43,127 nucleotides of DNA from Mariniblastus sp. (GTDB lineage Bacteria > Planctomycetota > Planctomycetia > Pirellulales > Pirellulaceae), in the NCBI GenBank assembly GCA_023300235.1, contig JALZWN010000091.1, positions 1-43,127 on the forward strand, written 5' to 3'. Of the stretch, positions 35,082 to 43,127 are shown one piece after another. Under the pieces are notes generated by a model. The model made no database searches. It saw nothing but the letters and a program-made list of their open reading frames with translations, and was not told the origin of the DNA. A program made the position numbers and the translations under genes. Every line of letters starts with the position of its first letter. Position 1 is the first letter of the stretch.

Positions 35082-35145
35082 GGGCCTCGAGGAACTTGGT
35101 GGCAGAGTTAAACGACGATCCGTAAAGCGTTGAGCCACCACTGAT

Positions 35146-35183
35146 AGGGGCTTCCTGATTTGCAAAACTGAGTCACCCTAAAA
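35146..35183. repeat. 38-bp direct repeat, right copy
   Basis: Begins AGGGGCTTCCTGATTTG and ends CCCTAAAA. It is 32 of 38 identical to 32674-32711. It lies between the SxtK-like stop and the end of the convergent dockerin-protein gene. A 7-bp inverted repeat TGGTGGC/GCCACCA (35097-35140) precedes it. Confidence 0.65.
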
Positions 35184-35209
35184 CGGCACCACCTCAAATG
35201 AATGCGTTT

Positions 35210-37921
35210 TTATTGTGTGCTAAGCAAGACGATGAAAGATGCGATGTCCAAAAAACTCACCATTCCATCTCCGTTGATATCGGCTTCCTCTTGAAAATTC
35301 GAAGTCGACAGAACACTGATGAAAGGTGCGATGTCCAAAAAGTTCACTTCGCCATCGCGATTGATATCGCCCAGCAGGAAAGAGTCATCGGTCACGGCTA
35401 GTGAGACAGTCGAACCTGAATAGTTGACTTGCACATTCATGCCTTCAGGGGCAATCACATTGTCAAAGGTGCCTGTGACTGAATCTGCGGTGATGATGTC
35501 AAAAGATTGCCCGCTGGCTCCATCGAACCCATCGATCAATGATACATCCAACGTTCCGCTTAGCGAGACATCGCCGGCCACCTGAAGCTGGTCGAATTCT
35601 CCGGGGTGGGTTCCACCAAGATCTATTTCTAGCGTGGCGAAATCGGCTTGAGCATAACTGCCGCCCAGTTGCATAATGCCAGTTGGATCAAAAGCAATGC
35701 TGTTTGGGTCGGATACGAAGCTGGCATCGAGAGAAACATTGGTCACGCGGAGGTTGCCGGTTCCACTGTTGGCGGCCCATCCATAAAGTCGGATTTCTAC
35801 CGGATCAGCAGTGGGCACTGTGTTCGTGAAATTTGCAGTGAACGTGGCTGTACTGGTGTCATTGGTGGAGAAAAACCTTCCATCTGCAAAGGTGTTGAAT
35901 CCAGTAATCGAGTTGAACATGCGAAATTGTTTCGGTGCATTTTCGCCGTTGCGGCGTACCACGAAAGTCGCATCTTGCAGTTGTATTGCCAGACCCTCTA
36001 CCGGTGCCACGGTGAATGTGAGGTAATCGTTGGCAGCGTTTGCTGCATCAAATGACAAGAGCGTCGTGAATCCGGCGACATTAAATTCATTGCCAGAATT
36101 AGCGGCGTTGCGAGGGTTAAGCCCCGGTCCGAAATCGAGTCCCGACACGACTTGGAGAGCTTCATTAAGTGTGCTGGTTTGTGTTAGCGGTGCATCGTCT
36201 TGGACACCGGTGAAGTCAAAGTCGATCGCGTCAACTACTTCGCCTGGGGTGATTGACGGTGGGGTAGTTGTGGATCCCGAACCGCTTTGGGTGACTCCCG
36301 GAGCCACTGTCGCATCGGCTGTAACAAACACGTTTCCATCGACCTGCCCAAAGCCACCCAGTCGTCCCGAACCGGCGACCAAAACGATCCCCGGTCCGGT
36401 TGCCGACGCATCTGCGTTGGCGACGATCAAACTTCCCGCAGATACTTGAACCCCAGACGAGTGCGAACCAGCGCCCGACAAAAAGAGCGTGCCGGGGCCT
36501 GATGACACAATCCCACCCGTTCCGGTCGTGGAGCCAGAGATGACAAGGTTGCCATCGGTTCGAATCTCACTTGAGCCCGATAACTCCAAGCCTTCGGCCA
36601 TTGTTGTGCGACCATTTTTGACATGTAACAAGCCTTGATTCAGAGTCATGGCGGGCAACTCGATCGCCCCCAAACGATCGAAGGCGTTTGTCGACGTTGC
36701 CAACGTGCCGTTCGATTCAACAAGCATTGTGCCTTGGCCGAATATCTCTGTACCGTCTTCTAGTTGCAGCGTGCCGCTTTCGATTGACAGGGTGCCGTCG
36801 TTGGTGATGGGCGTACCCGGCAAGGTGATCGTGTTGTTGCCTTGCTTGCGAAGATTGGCACCGGGGCGAATCCGCAGGTAGCCAGGATTGTCTAATCGGA
36901 ATCCATAGTCCGCCGTGCCGCTAATAATACTGCTGCCTTCGGGGGCGTCCACGTATCGGATAGCCTGTGGGGCCGAGTTTCCGGTGTTCGTAAGCTCTCC
37001 TCCTCGAAGATAGAAAACATCGTTACCTTGGCTCTGCCCGTCGATGTTGAACCGCTCGCCACTGTCAACAATGGTGTCGATCCATGCTTCGCCAGTCACG
37101 GTGGGCAAATCGGTGTTGGTTGCCAGCAATCTTGATTTATCGTTGTGATTCCACCATGCATAGCGAGTGACATGAGCACGTCTTTCAAGTTCAGGAATGA
37201 CCCGTTCAAGAAAAATTCGATTGGCCTCTTGCATCGTCTCTTCATCAAATTCGCCTTCGAAGTCTAGTCCAGCAAACTCTGTGATCCACACCGGACGCCC
37301 GTATCGGTTGTGAAAGAAATCAACTCGGTTGAGGAATGTGTTTGCGCTCCCCGTCGGATTGCTCGGGTTTACCCTGCCGTACCAATGGAAGGCGACTTCG
37401 TCCACTGCTAAATCTGGATCAGCGTCGACGGCCGCCATGAACTCGTCCAGCCAAGCTCGCCCATCGACGGTGTCAGAGGGAGCCGGGCTGACTAGTCTGA
37501 ATCCGTTGTCACGTAGAACTTGCAGCGACCTCCATCTGGTCAAAGCCGTCGCTACAGTCATGTTCGACTGATCCTCTCGCTCCGGTTCGTTGAAGCCCAG
37601 CACGAACTGAGACGGTGAGTTGTCGATAACGTTTTCGATGTTTGCAGTGTTTACCGTACCGCCGGACCAGAACATGGGAACATATTGTGCGTGTTCGATG
37701 TCTCCATTGATCCCCAATCCCCAGTTGTAGTACCAATTCGAATTGATGCCGGTGACTAAAGGGTTGTTGTTGCCGCCAAGCCCTCGCTTTCCTTGGGCCA
37801 GCGTGCAGTCGACGGATGCAAACGTTACTGCAACTAACGCCAGTGCCGCTACGGTGCCACGCAGAACCACCGATTGGATTGGACGGGCGAAATTCAGGAG
37901 AGATGTAGGTGATTGGTTCAT
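35210..37921 (-). CDS. Secreted GH128-like glycosidase with beta-repeat region and C-terminal dockerin-type repeats
   Basis: This 903-residue exported protein has a signal peptide (cleavage near TLAQG). An Asl1-like/GH128 TIM-barrel covers about residues 45-300, with NWYYNWG, the acid/base Glu in LGFNEPE and the nucleophile Glu in WITEFAGL. This family cleaves beta-1,3-glucans. A beta-helical region (about 330-560) includes an autotransporter-type repeat, GPGTLFLSGAGS and SAGSLIVANADA. A beta-sandwich-like region follows, and the end carries two Ca-binding EF-hand/dockerin units, DINRDGEVNFLDIAPFI and DINGDGMVSFLDIASFI, a hallmark of planctomycete exoproteins. ATG 37948 is an alternative start. 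I prefer 37921 because it gives a compact signal peptide. A target such as laminarin is plausible for a marine bacterium but is inferred. Confidence 0.88.
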   Translation of the reverse strand: MNQSPTSLLNFARPIQSVVLRGTVAALALVAVTFASVDCTLAQGKRGLGGNNNPLVTGINSNWYYNWGLGINGDIEHAQYVPMFWSGGTVNTANIENVIDNSPSQFVLGFNEPEREDQSNMTVATALTRWRSLQVLRDNGFRLVSPAPSDTVDGRAWLDEFMAAVDADPDLAVDEVAFHWYGRVNPSNPTGSANTFLNRVDFFHNRYGRPVWITEFAGLDFEGEFDEETMQEANRIFLERVIPELERRAHVTRYAWWNHNDKSRLLATNTDLPTVTGEAWIDTIVDSGERFNIDGQSQGNDVFYLRGGELTNTGNSAPQAIRYVDAPEGSSIISGTADYGFRLDNPGYLRIRPGANLRKQGNNTITLPGTPITNDGTLSIESGTLQLEDGTEIFGQGTMLVESNGTLATSTNAFDRLGAIELPAMTLNQGLLHVKNGRTTMAEGLELSGSSEIRTDGNLVISGSTTGTGGIVSSGPGTLFLSGAGSHSSGVQVSAGSLIVANADASATGPGIVLVAGSGRLGGFGQVDGNVFVTADATVAPGVTQSGSGSTTTPPSITPGEVVDAIDFDFTGVQDDAPLTQTSTLNEALQVVSGLDFGPGLNPRNAANSGNEFNVAGFTTLLSFDAANAANDYLTFTVAPVEGLAIQLQDATFVVRRNGENAPKQFRMFNSITGFNTFADGRFFSTNDTSTATFTANFTNTVPTADPVEIRLYGWAANSGTGNLRVTNVSLDASFVSDPNSIAFDPTGIMQLGGSYAQADFATLEIDLGGTHPGEFDQLQVAGDVSLSGTLDVSLIDGFDGASGQSFDIITADSVTGTFDNVIAPEGMNVQVNYSGSTVSLAVTDDSFLLGDINRDGEVNFLDIAPFISVLSTSNFQEEADINGDGMVSFLDIASFIVLLSTQ

Positions 37922-39098
37922 GGTGATGTTCTTGGTTGAGTGCAACATGACGTAAATGTTGATTTTTTAAGCTTCGGTGTCCACCGTTTTCAGTTTAATG
38001 TCTTATCTGCGAGTTGAATTGAATCAAGAGCGACTTCATGAGTGCGATCGTGGACGCTATTGTCCGCTAGGTACGGCACATTGTTGGAAAGCATAAATGG
38101 CAGTTCCTAAGTGTTAAAACGGCAGACGTGACAACGCAGTTGGAGCGGTTTGAGCAGTTGATGCATCGCGTTTCGTTTAGCCCAACACCGGTGCGGTTGA
38201 GTGAAAGGCTAACATATTGTTGCTAAACGCCCACTTTTGTACAGCGGCAATGTTTGGCAGTGTGCCACTGCCCAAACGATACGCATCCGGATTATCGGTG
38301 TTATTCCAATGAATGCTCCTCTATCGCCTTCGTTAGCCATTGATGTGAACGAAAAGTTCAGGGCGTTGCGGGTAGTGGGTGTGACTCGTTCGGCAAGTCG
38401 GCTGTTGCAAAGTGGATTGGCTCTTAGTTGCCGCCCATGGATTTTCGAGGGTCCTCCCGACCAAGTGTTTTTTTAGATAGGCACAAACAGTTTTCTAACG
38501 CTGTTCATCAGTTCAGCGTAATAGCCTTTGTTTGAACCAAACAGAAGACTCGCCTCAACCGTAAGTTTGATCTTCTTTTTTGAACTCGAACTCGTCTGTC
38601 GTGCGGAGGCGAACCTTGGATTCAGGTTTGGCCATTTTTTCAAACATAAACTTGTCACGGTTCGAGAGAGTCGAGAGCTCAGGCAAGTTATCGTCCCGAG
38701 ATTTTAAAGTGCTCGGTCTGCCAGCGGCATCGAGGTTCGGGACTGCATCACCTAGGGAAGAGGCGAGTGTTGAAGGTCGCGGTGCCAAAGGGCGGCACAA
38801 GCCAAAAACTTGCCGACCGTCTCGGTCACTCGATTGCGATTGAGAGTTGTGTGAGATAATCGTCCTTTTGCTTACGAGTCCTTCAGGCTTTTCTTGGTAG
38901 GCAATGGCCGAGACAAAGGTTGTTTCGTAATCTGCCCAGATTAAAATGTTACGGCCAAACGCCGGCCACCATTGCCCAGCCAATGGATCTCGCAAACTGT
39001 CGTTCGTTGCCCCGCAGAACGAACTAACGCAGGTCAGCATGCCCCCACCGAATCCCCACCCCCTCTCGAAACCTCTCGTCGCCTAAAGACTACACTCC
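37922..39098. other. Large gap between the dockerin protein and the NRPS gene
   Basis: These 1177 bases hold no gene I can support. They contain one hairpin (38252-38277), a short plus-strand frame with ATG 38311 to 38476, and a 161-codon minus-strand frame (38555-39040) with no motif and poor coding character. The size of the gap is unusual here, so a decayed gene or an unrecognised RNA remains possible. Confidence 0.45.
38252..38277. repeat. Hairpin with perfect 7-bp core
   Basis: GGCAGTG (38256-38262) and CACTGCC (38266-38272) pair perfectly around a three-base loop. After one bulged C the flanking GTTT/AAAC extends the stem. Isolated in the gap, its function is unknown. Confidence 0.6.
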
Positions 39099-42000
39099 AT
39101 GATTACTCGCCAACAACATGCCGATCACAATGAAGCGGCCCAGTCATTTCAGCAGTTGCTTGAGGGTGCGGACTCGCCGCTGCCGTTGAATCTCAAAGAG
39201 CTAGACCGCGCTCATGAAAATTCGGTTGTGCAGCAAACGATAAGGGATGCAAGTTACGCACAAGTTCGCAGCGGAGTGCTGGATGCGGAATTCAATGAAG
39301 ACACGCTCGTCCAGTTGGCTTGGGCGGTTGTGTTGGGACGCTATGGAGCTGGGCGTGACGTAGTGTTCGGCGGTAGCTCGTCTGCACCTGCCGAAGAACT
39401 GGACGATTCGAGCGGTGCTGCCCAGCCATGCTGCATCCGCAGGCCAATCGTGGTGCAAGTCAATCCAGACCAAACGGTCCGCGACGCCCTGCAGGCTTTA
39501 CACGTTCGGCAATTGGCGATGGTCCAGACTCATGGGACTGCATTGCAGGAAAATCAGTCGCAGCTGACTGAATTATTCCAAACAGATGTCACCTACCAAC
39601 GCGAGCGATTCACTTCGGATCCATCCAATCGCGAGGACCTTCGTTCAAGTTTGCACTGGAACTGTCCGCTCAGCCTTCTGATTCAGGATGACGGAACTTC
39701 GCTCTCGGTCGCCCTCAGCTATGACATCGGGATTTACGACTTACCAGCGGGCACTCAGTTACTAAACGATTACTGTCATGTTCTGGTCGAACTGACAAAA
39801 GACTTAAACCAACCATTGGGTAAGCTGGACGTGCTGTCGCCGAGCATGCGGGAGCGGTTAATCGATCAGCAATGCGCACGCGAGCAAGTGCCGCCGCATC
39901 CGAGCGCTTTGACGCGCATCATGCACCAGTGTGATTCACGGCCGGATGATCTGGCGATTAGTGATTTCCATGGTTCAAGTGTTACCTATGGCGAACTGGG
40001 CCAGCGCGTCAGTCAGCTTGCCAGGACGCTACACGGCTACGGTGTTCGTGAAGGAGACATTGTTGCCATTCATGTCGACCGTAGCATCGAAGCGATCGTA
40101 AGCATGCTGGCCACTCACGCTGCTGGTGCCGCCTTTCTGCCGTTGGAAGTAAACAGCCCCGGTAGTCGGCGAGGCTATATGCTCGACGACGCGCGAGTGC
40201 GGCTTGTCCTAATGGGCGGTCCTGAAGACCTTGACACCGATGTGCAAAAGTTACGAGTCGACCAAGAGCTGGATACTCGTTTTAAAAGTTCACTTGAAGA
40301 ACTGCCGTCAGATCCGGCGCCAGCCGATGGTTTGGCTTACGTTATTTACACGTCAGGATCCACTGGCAAACCCAAAGGAGTTTGCATCGAACACCGGTCA
40401 CTGGCGAACCACATTGCGGAGACCGCAGCGTTGTATGATGCTTCTGCTGAGGACCGCTGGCTTCAGTTTACGTCCCTTTCGTTTGATACTTCGATGGAGG
40501 ACATTTTTGCGTCACTGGCCGAGGGGGCCAGTTTGTGGCTACGCTCGGACGAAATGATCACCAGTGCGAGAGCCTTTTTAGAAGCCCTAGGAAAAACCAA
40601 ACAGACGATCATATCGATCCCCACCGCGTTCTGGCATCAGCTGGTGCATTCGCAGCTTCCGTGGCCAGAGTCCATACGGGTGGTCGTTGTCGGTGGCGAA
40701 CGCGTTGACCCGGGCTTGCATGCCAACTTCCGTGAGTTGGTCGATGATCAAGTTTGTTTTGTTAACAGCTATGGACCAACCGAAGCCACCGTCGCGTGTA
40801 TCGCTTATCTGGATGCTGAAGGGGACCACGATTCAAGCATGCTTCCGATCGGACGGCCGATCGGTGGTGTTTCCAGTTTTGTTTTGGATGAAAATCTGGT
40901 TCCAGTGCCTCCCGGAGTGGCAGGCCAGTTGTACGTGGGGGGTGCCTGTTTGGCACGGGGCTACTTGTACCGAGAGTCCTTAACCGCCGAGCGATTTATT
41001 GCTCATCCATTTCGACCTAACGCGCGTCTATACGCCACCGGTGACGTGGTCCACCAAACGGCCAAAGGGAACCTTGTCTACATCGACCGCATTGACAACC
41101 AAGTGAAAGTCCAAGGCTTTCGCGTGGAACTCGGCGAAATCGAAACTCGCCTGCGAAGTCACCAAGCGGTGGAAGAGGCGGTGGTGGTTCCGGCGAGCTT
41201 TGGAGGGTCAACACGGCTGATGGGTTTTGTTCAAGCATCTGGTCACAAGGCCGTCGATGGAAATGAGCTGCAAGGATTTGTGGGCGACACGCTGCCGCCG
41301 TACATGGTGCCGCGACGCATCGAAGTCCTGCCTGCGTTGCCACAGACTCCCGTTGGTAAAGTCGACCGAAAAGCGTTGACCGCGATGAGTGCCGAATTGT
41401 TACAGCAAGCATCAGCGGCGGCTCAAGACTCCAGCTTGGAGGTTAACGACTCGTTACACAAACAACTGTTGAGTATCTGGTCGGAAATGCTCAATCAGCC
41501 GATTGCTGACCCGCGTGCTAACTTTTTCATGGTCGGTGGTGACTCGCTTTTAGCCGTTCGCTTGTTTGTTGAAATTGAACGCGAGCTTCAAATCCAATGC
41601 AATCCTCAGGAATTCTTCAACGAACCCACCGTCGAAGCGCTCGCGAAACTTATTAGAAGTAACGACACGACTGACTTCAAAGCTCCAGTGCTTCCTCTTG
41701 CCAAGGAACCGGCAGGTGTCCGGCCGTTGTTCTTTGCACCGACCGTCAGCGGCCAGGTTGCGGATTACTTCCATCTGTCCAAATTGCTCAAAGGCGTCGT
41801 ACCAATGTATGGTTTGCAGATGCGGGGCCTGCGGGAGGGCGAGGAAATGCACGACAACTTACGCGACGCTGCCGAATTTTACATCGAACGCATGCGAGAG
41901 ATACAACCCAAGGGCCCCTATCGCTTGGCCGGTTACTCCGCCGGCGGTACTGTTTGCTTGGCAATCGCAGAAGCGCTTCACGAACAAGGAGAAACGACGG

Positions 42001-42527
42001 ACCCGATCATCGTGCTGGATGCAGTCCCAGCAGGTATCAACATCGCGTCACCCTTTAGTAGCCCTCGTCGCTTCTGGCGTTTTGGGAGTACGACGATCGA
42101 CCGGGTGAAGGAGTTGTTTGAGGGACAGAACTTTCTTCGGAACCTAATCAACCGCGGCAAGCCTGCGATACAACGCTTGTGGGCTAGGATTTGGCCGTCA
42201 GTTCAAGAGCCGGGCATTGACGTGGTAAATCTTTTCATGCGAGCGGGCATGAGTGAGCTTACGCCAGAAGAGGCAGCTCGAATGCAAGCTCACCTAGACA
42301 CGACGATCGACTTCCAGCCTCGCCATCGTCCGCTAAACGTGGTGCTGATACGCAGCAGCTACGATCCATTCGATGGCCCATTCGAGCTTGACCTAGGTTG
42401 GAAGCAAGCGATCACCGGCAAGACCGAGGTCGAAGTTGTCCCACTACGGCATCACGACTTCTTAGACAAAAACTGCATCGGACTTGTCGCTGAAATAATG
42501 AAGAACCATCTCAACTCCGATCACTGA
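39099..42527 (+). CDS. Single-module NRPS: partial condensation, adenylation, carrier, thioesterase
   Basis: This 1142-residue protein activates an amino acid as adenylate, loads it on a phosphopantetheine arm and releases it. Residues 1-265 resemble only the C-terminal half of a condensation domain (LAWAVVLGRYGAGRDVVFG). The catalytic HHxxxDG is absent. Adenylation motifs are A3 YTSGSTGKPKG (417-427), A5 NSYGPTEA, A7 LYATGD, A8 KVQGFRVELGEIE and A10 PVGKVDRKAL. The carrier domain has GGDSL with S816. The type I thioesterase has GYSAGG with S947 and a catalytic His at H1118 or H1119. By alignment to GrsA I read the pocket as D-T-E-S-V-G-S-V-A-K, whose acidic third residue hints at a basic amino acid. 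No tailoring, transport or phosphopantetheinyl transferase gene is adjacent. A weak leader precedes ATG 39099. Confidence 0.92.
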   Translation: MITRQQHADHNEAAQSFQQLLEGADSPLPLNLKELDRAHENSVVQQTIRDASYAQVRSGVLDAEFNEDTLVQLAWAVVLGRYGAGRDVVFGGSSSAPAEELDDSSGAAQPCCIRRPIVVQVNPDQTVRDALQALHVRQLAMVQTHGTALQENQSQLTELFQTDVTYQRERFTSDPSNREDLRSSLHWNCPLSLLIQDDGTSLSVALSYDIGIYDLPAGTQLLNDYCHVLVELTKDLNQPLGKLDVLSPSMRERLIDQQCAREQVPPHPSALTRIMHQCDSRPDDLAISDFHGSSVTYGELGQRVSQLARTLHGYGVREGDIVAIHVDRSIEAIVSMLATHAAGAAFLPLEVNSPGSRRGYMLDDARVRLVLMGGPEDLDTDVQKLRVDQELDTRFKSSLEELPSDPAPADGLAYVIYTSGSTGKPKGVCIEHRSLANHIAETAALYDASAEDRWLQFTSLSFDTSMEDIFASLAEGASLWLRSDEMITSARAFLEALGKTKQTIISIPTAFWHQLVHSQLPWPESIRVVVVGGERVDPGLHANFRELVDDQVCFVNSYGPTEATVACIAYLDAEGDHDSSMLPIGRPIGGVSSFVLDENLVPVPPGVAGQLYVGGACLARGYLYRESLTAERFIAHPFRPNARLYATGDVVHQTAKGNLVYIDRIDNQVKVQGFRVELGEIETRLRSHQAVEEAVVVPASFGGSTRLMGFVQASGHKAVDGNELQGFVGDTLPPYMVPRRIEVLPALPQTPVGKVDRKALTAMSAELLQQASAAAQDSSLEVNDSLHKQLLSIWSEMLNQPIADPRANFFMVGGDSLLAVRLFVEIERELQIQCNPQEFFNEPTVEALAKLIRSNDTTDFKAPVLPLAKEPAGVRPLFFAPTVSGQVADYFHLSKLLKGVVPMYGLQMRGLREGEEMHDNLRDAAEFYIERMREIQPKGPYRLAGYSAGGTVCLAIAEALHEQGETTDPIIVLDAVPAGINIASPFSSPRRFWRFGSTTIDRVKELFEGQNFLRNLINRGKPAIQRLWARIWPSVQEPGIDVVNLFMRAGMSELTPEEAARMQAHLDTTIDFQPRHRPLNVVLIRSSYDPFDGPFELDLGWKQAITGKTEVEVVPLRHHDFLDKNCIGLVAEIMKNHLNSDH

Positions 42528-43127
42528 GCGAGGCCAAGAGAGTTTAACGGCCAGCCGGAAGGCGACCGTGCGATCCAATGGCAGAGCGCGACCGCCTGCC
42601 GGATCGTCGTTAAGCTCTGACCTACTGACACCGGCAAGATGAGCCACCTACACGAACCCAACGTCCGACGACATGCGGGCTCAGACAACCCACTGTCAGC
42701 AGCGAGCATCAAACCTTTTTCTTGCCAGCGAAATGACAATCTGCTAGGCTGAAAACATGTCGACCGCCAGCACTCAACTAAACATCCACCAGCCCCAGTG
42801 CACCTACTGGCCGGCAGTCGCGACCAATAACCAGTTCTTCACAACTGTCTTTTTCACACGACATTTCTCAGGCATCCTGCCGTCTGTCCACGCCGTCCTA
42901 CAACGACTACTCGTACAATTACTCTTTCAGCGATTACTCGCTGGACACCAACTACGATGCACGGCACCATCGCCCCAGTGCAACAGCACCGGCAACCAAT
43001 CAGCATCAACGAATCTCCCACTACGATTATGGGCGGCAACAATTCGTCTCTTTCGCAGACTAAACCAACGACTGCCAAGTCCGAAGGCTCTTCCGCCGAC
43101 CACCGCAACGGGTTGCCCCCATAGTTA
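42528..43127. other. Right-edge region with conflicting open frames
   Basis: After the NRPS stop I find no confident gene. A plus-strand frame opens at ATG 42757 and stays open to the window end (123 codons). In another frame, 42782-43063 is open, lacks an ATG and encodes a Tyr/Asp/Asn/Ser-rich end (NDYSYNYSFSDYSLDTNYD). The second has the more natural codon use. A frameshifted or partial gene may begin here. Confidence 0.35.

Noticed and set aside
38311-38476. Short plus-strand frame starting at ATG 38311
   Set aside because: 55 codons, no motif and no ribosome-binding site. Not enough to call a gene.
38555-39040. 161-codon minus-strand frame in the gap before the NRPS
   Set aside because: No recognisable domain, low-complexity Ser/Arg/Asp composition and no convincing start context. 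Kept only as a remark on the gap.
42854-43108. 84-codon Val/Cys-rich minus-strand frame at the right edge
   Set aside because: It is the mirror image of the Tyr/Asp-rich codons on the plus strand (TAC and GAC read back as GTA and GTC), with no protein-like pattern.
1-43127. CRISPR arrays, insertion sequences or prophage
   Set aside because: No regularly spaced repeats, transposase, integrase or phage structural motif was seen.

Overview
The window reads as chromosomal DNA of a marine planctomycete, close to Rhodopirellula. The grounds are moderate GC content, a secreted protein ending in paired dockerin/EF-hand repeats of the planctomycete type, a FHA-GAF-sigma54 activator, a conserved ABC-exporter operon with a large extracytoplasmic permease insertion, weak Shine-Dalgarno signals and short dispersed intergenic palindromes. 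No tRNA, rRNA, CRISPR array, transposase or prophage gene was seen.

Layout: (1) 1-5.4 kb, plus strand, housekeeping: dihydrolipoyl dehydrogenase, the YchF/OLA1 ATPase and a YgiQ-type radical SAM protein. (2) 5.6-10.6 kb, minus strand: an operon of ABC ATPase, ABC-2 permease and a membrane-anchored conserved protein of unknown function, behind a good sigma70-like promoter. (3) 11.0-17.9 kb, plus strand: folC, then a TetR regulator that overlaps an HlyD-type adaptor gene, followed by an RND pump. (4) 17.9-25.4 kb, minus strand: a PlsC-type acyltransferase, a Nudix hydrolase, an ApbE flavin transferase fused to an NqrM-like cysteine tail, a FHA-GAF-AAA+-Fis activator and a SulP anion transporter. 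(5) 26-30.7 kb: an HU-like protein with a textbook terminator, a secreted PDZ protein, an M28 peptidase and a protein ending in a SUFU-like domain. (6) 31-35 kb: an SGNH hydrolase with an inserted TPR, divergent from a NodU/SxtI-type carbamoyltransferase that carries an SxtJ-like membrane tail, followed by a small SxtK/DUF5989-like protein. Imperfect 38-bp direct repeats bracket the last two genes. (7) 35.2-38 kb: a large secreted GH128-like/beta-repeat/dockerin protein. (8) 39.1-42.5 kb: an orphan one-module NRPS (half condensation, adenylation, carrier, thioesterase). The last 600 bases hold no confident gene.

The observations most worth following are the ApbE-NqrM fusion, which puts two maturation factors of Na+-translocating NADH:quinone reductase on one chain; the carbamoyltransferase/SxtJ-tail/SxtK module with a divergent SGNH hydrolase; the orphan NRPS with half a condensation domain; the SUFU-domain protein; and a REPIN-like pair of 30-base inverted palindromic repeats between ygiQ and the ABC operon. 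All family calls come from motifs recognised by eye, and no database search was run.
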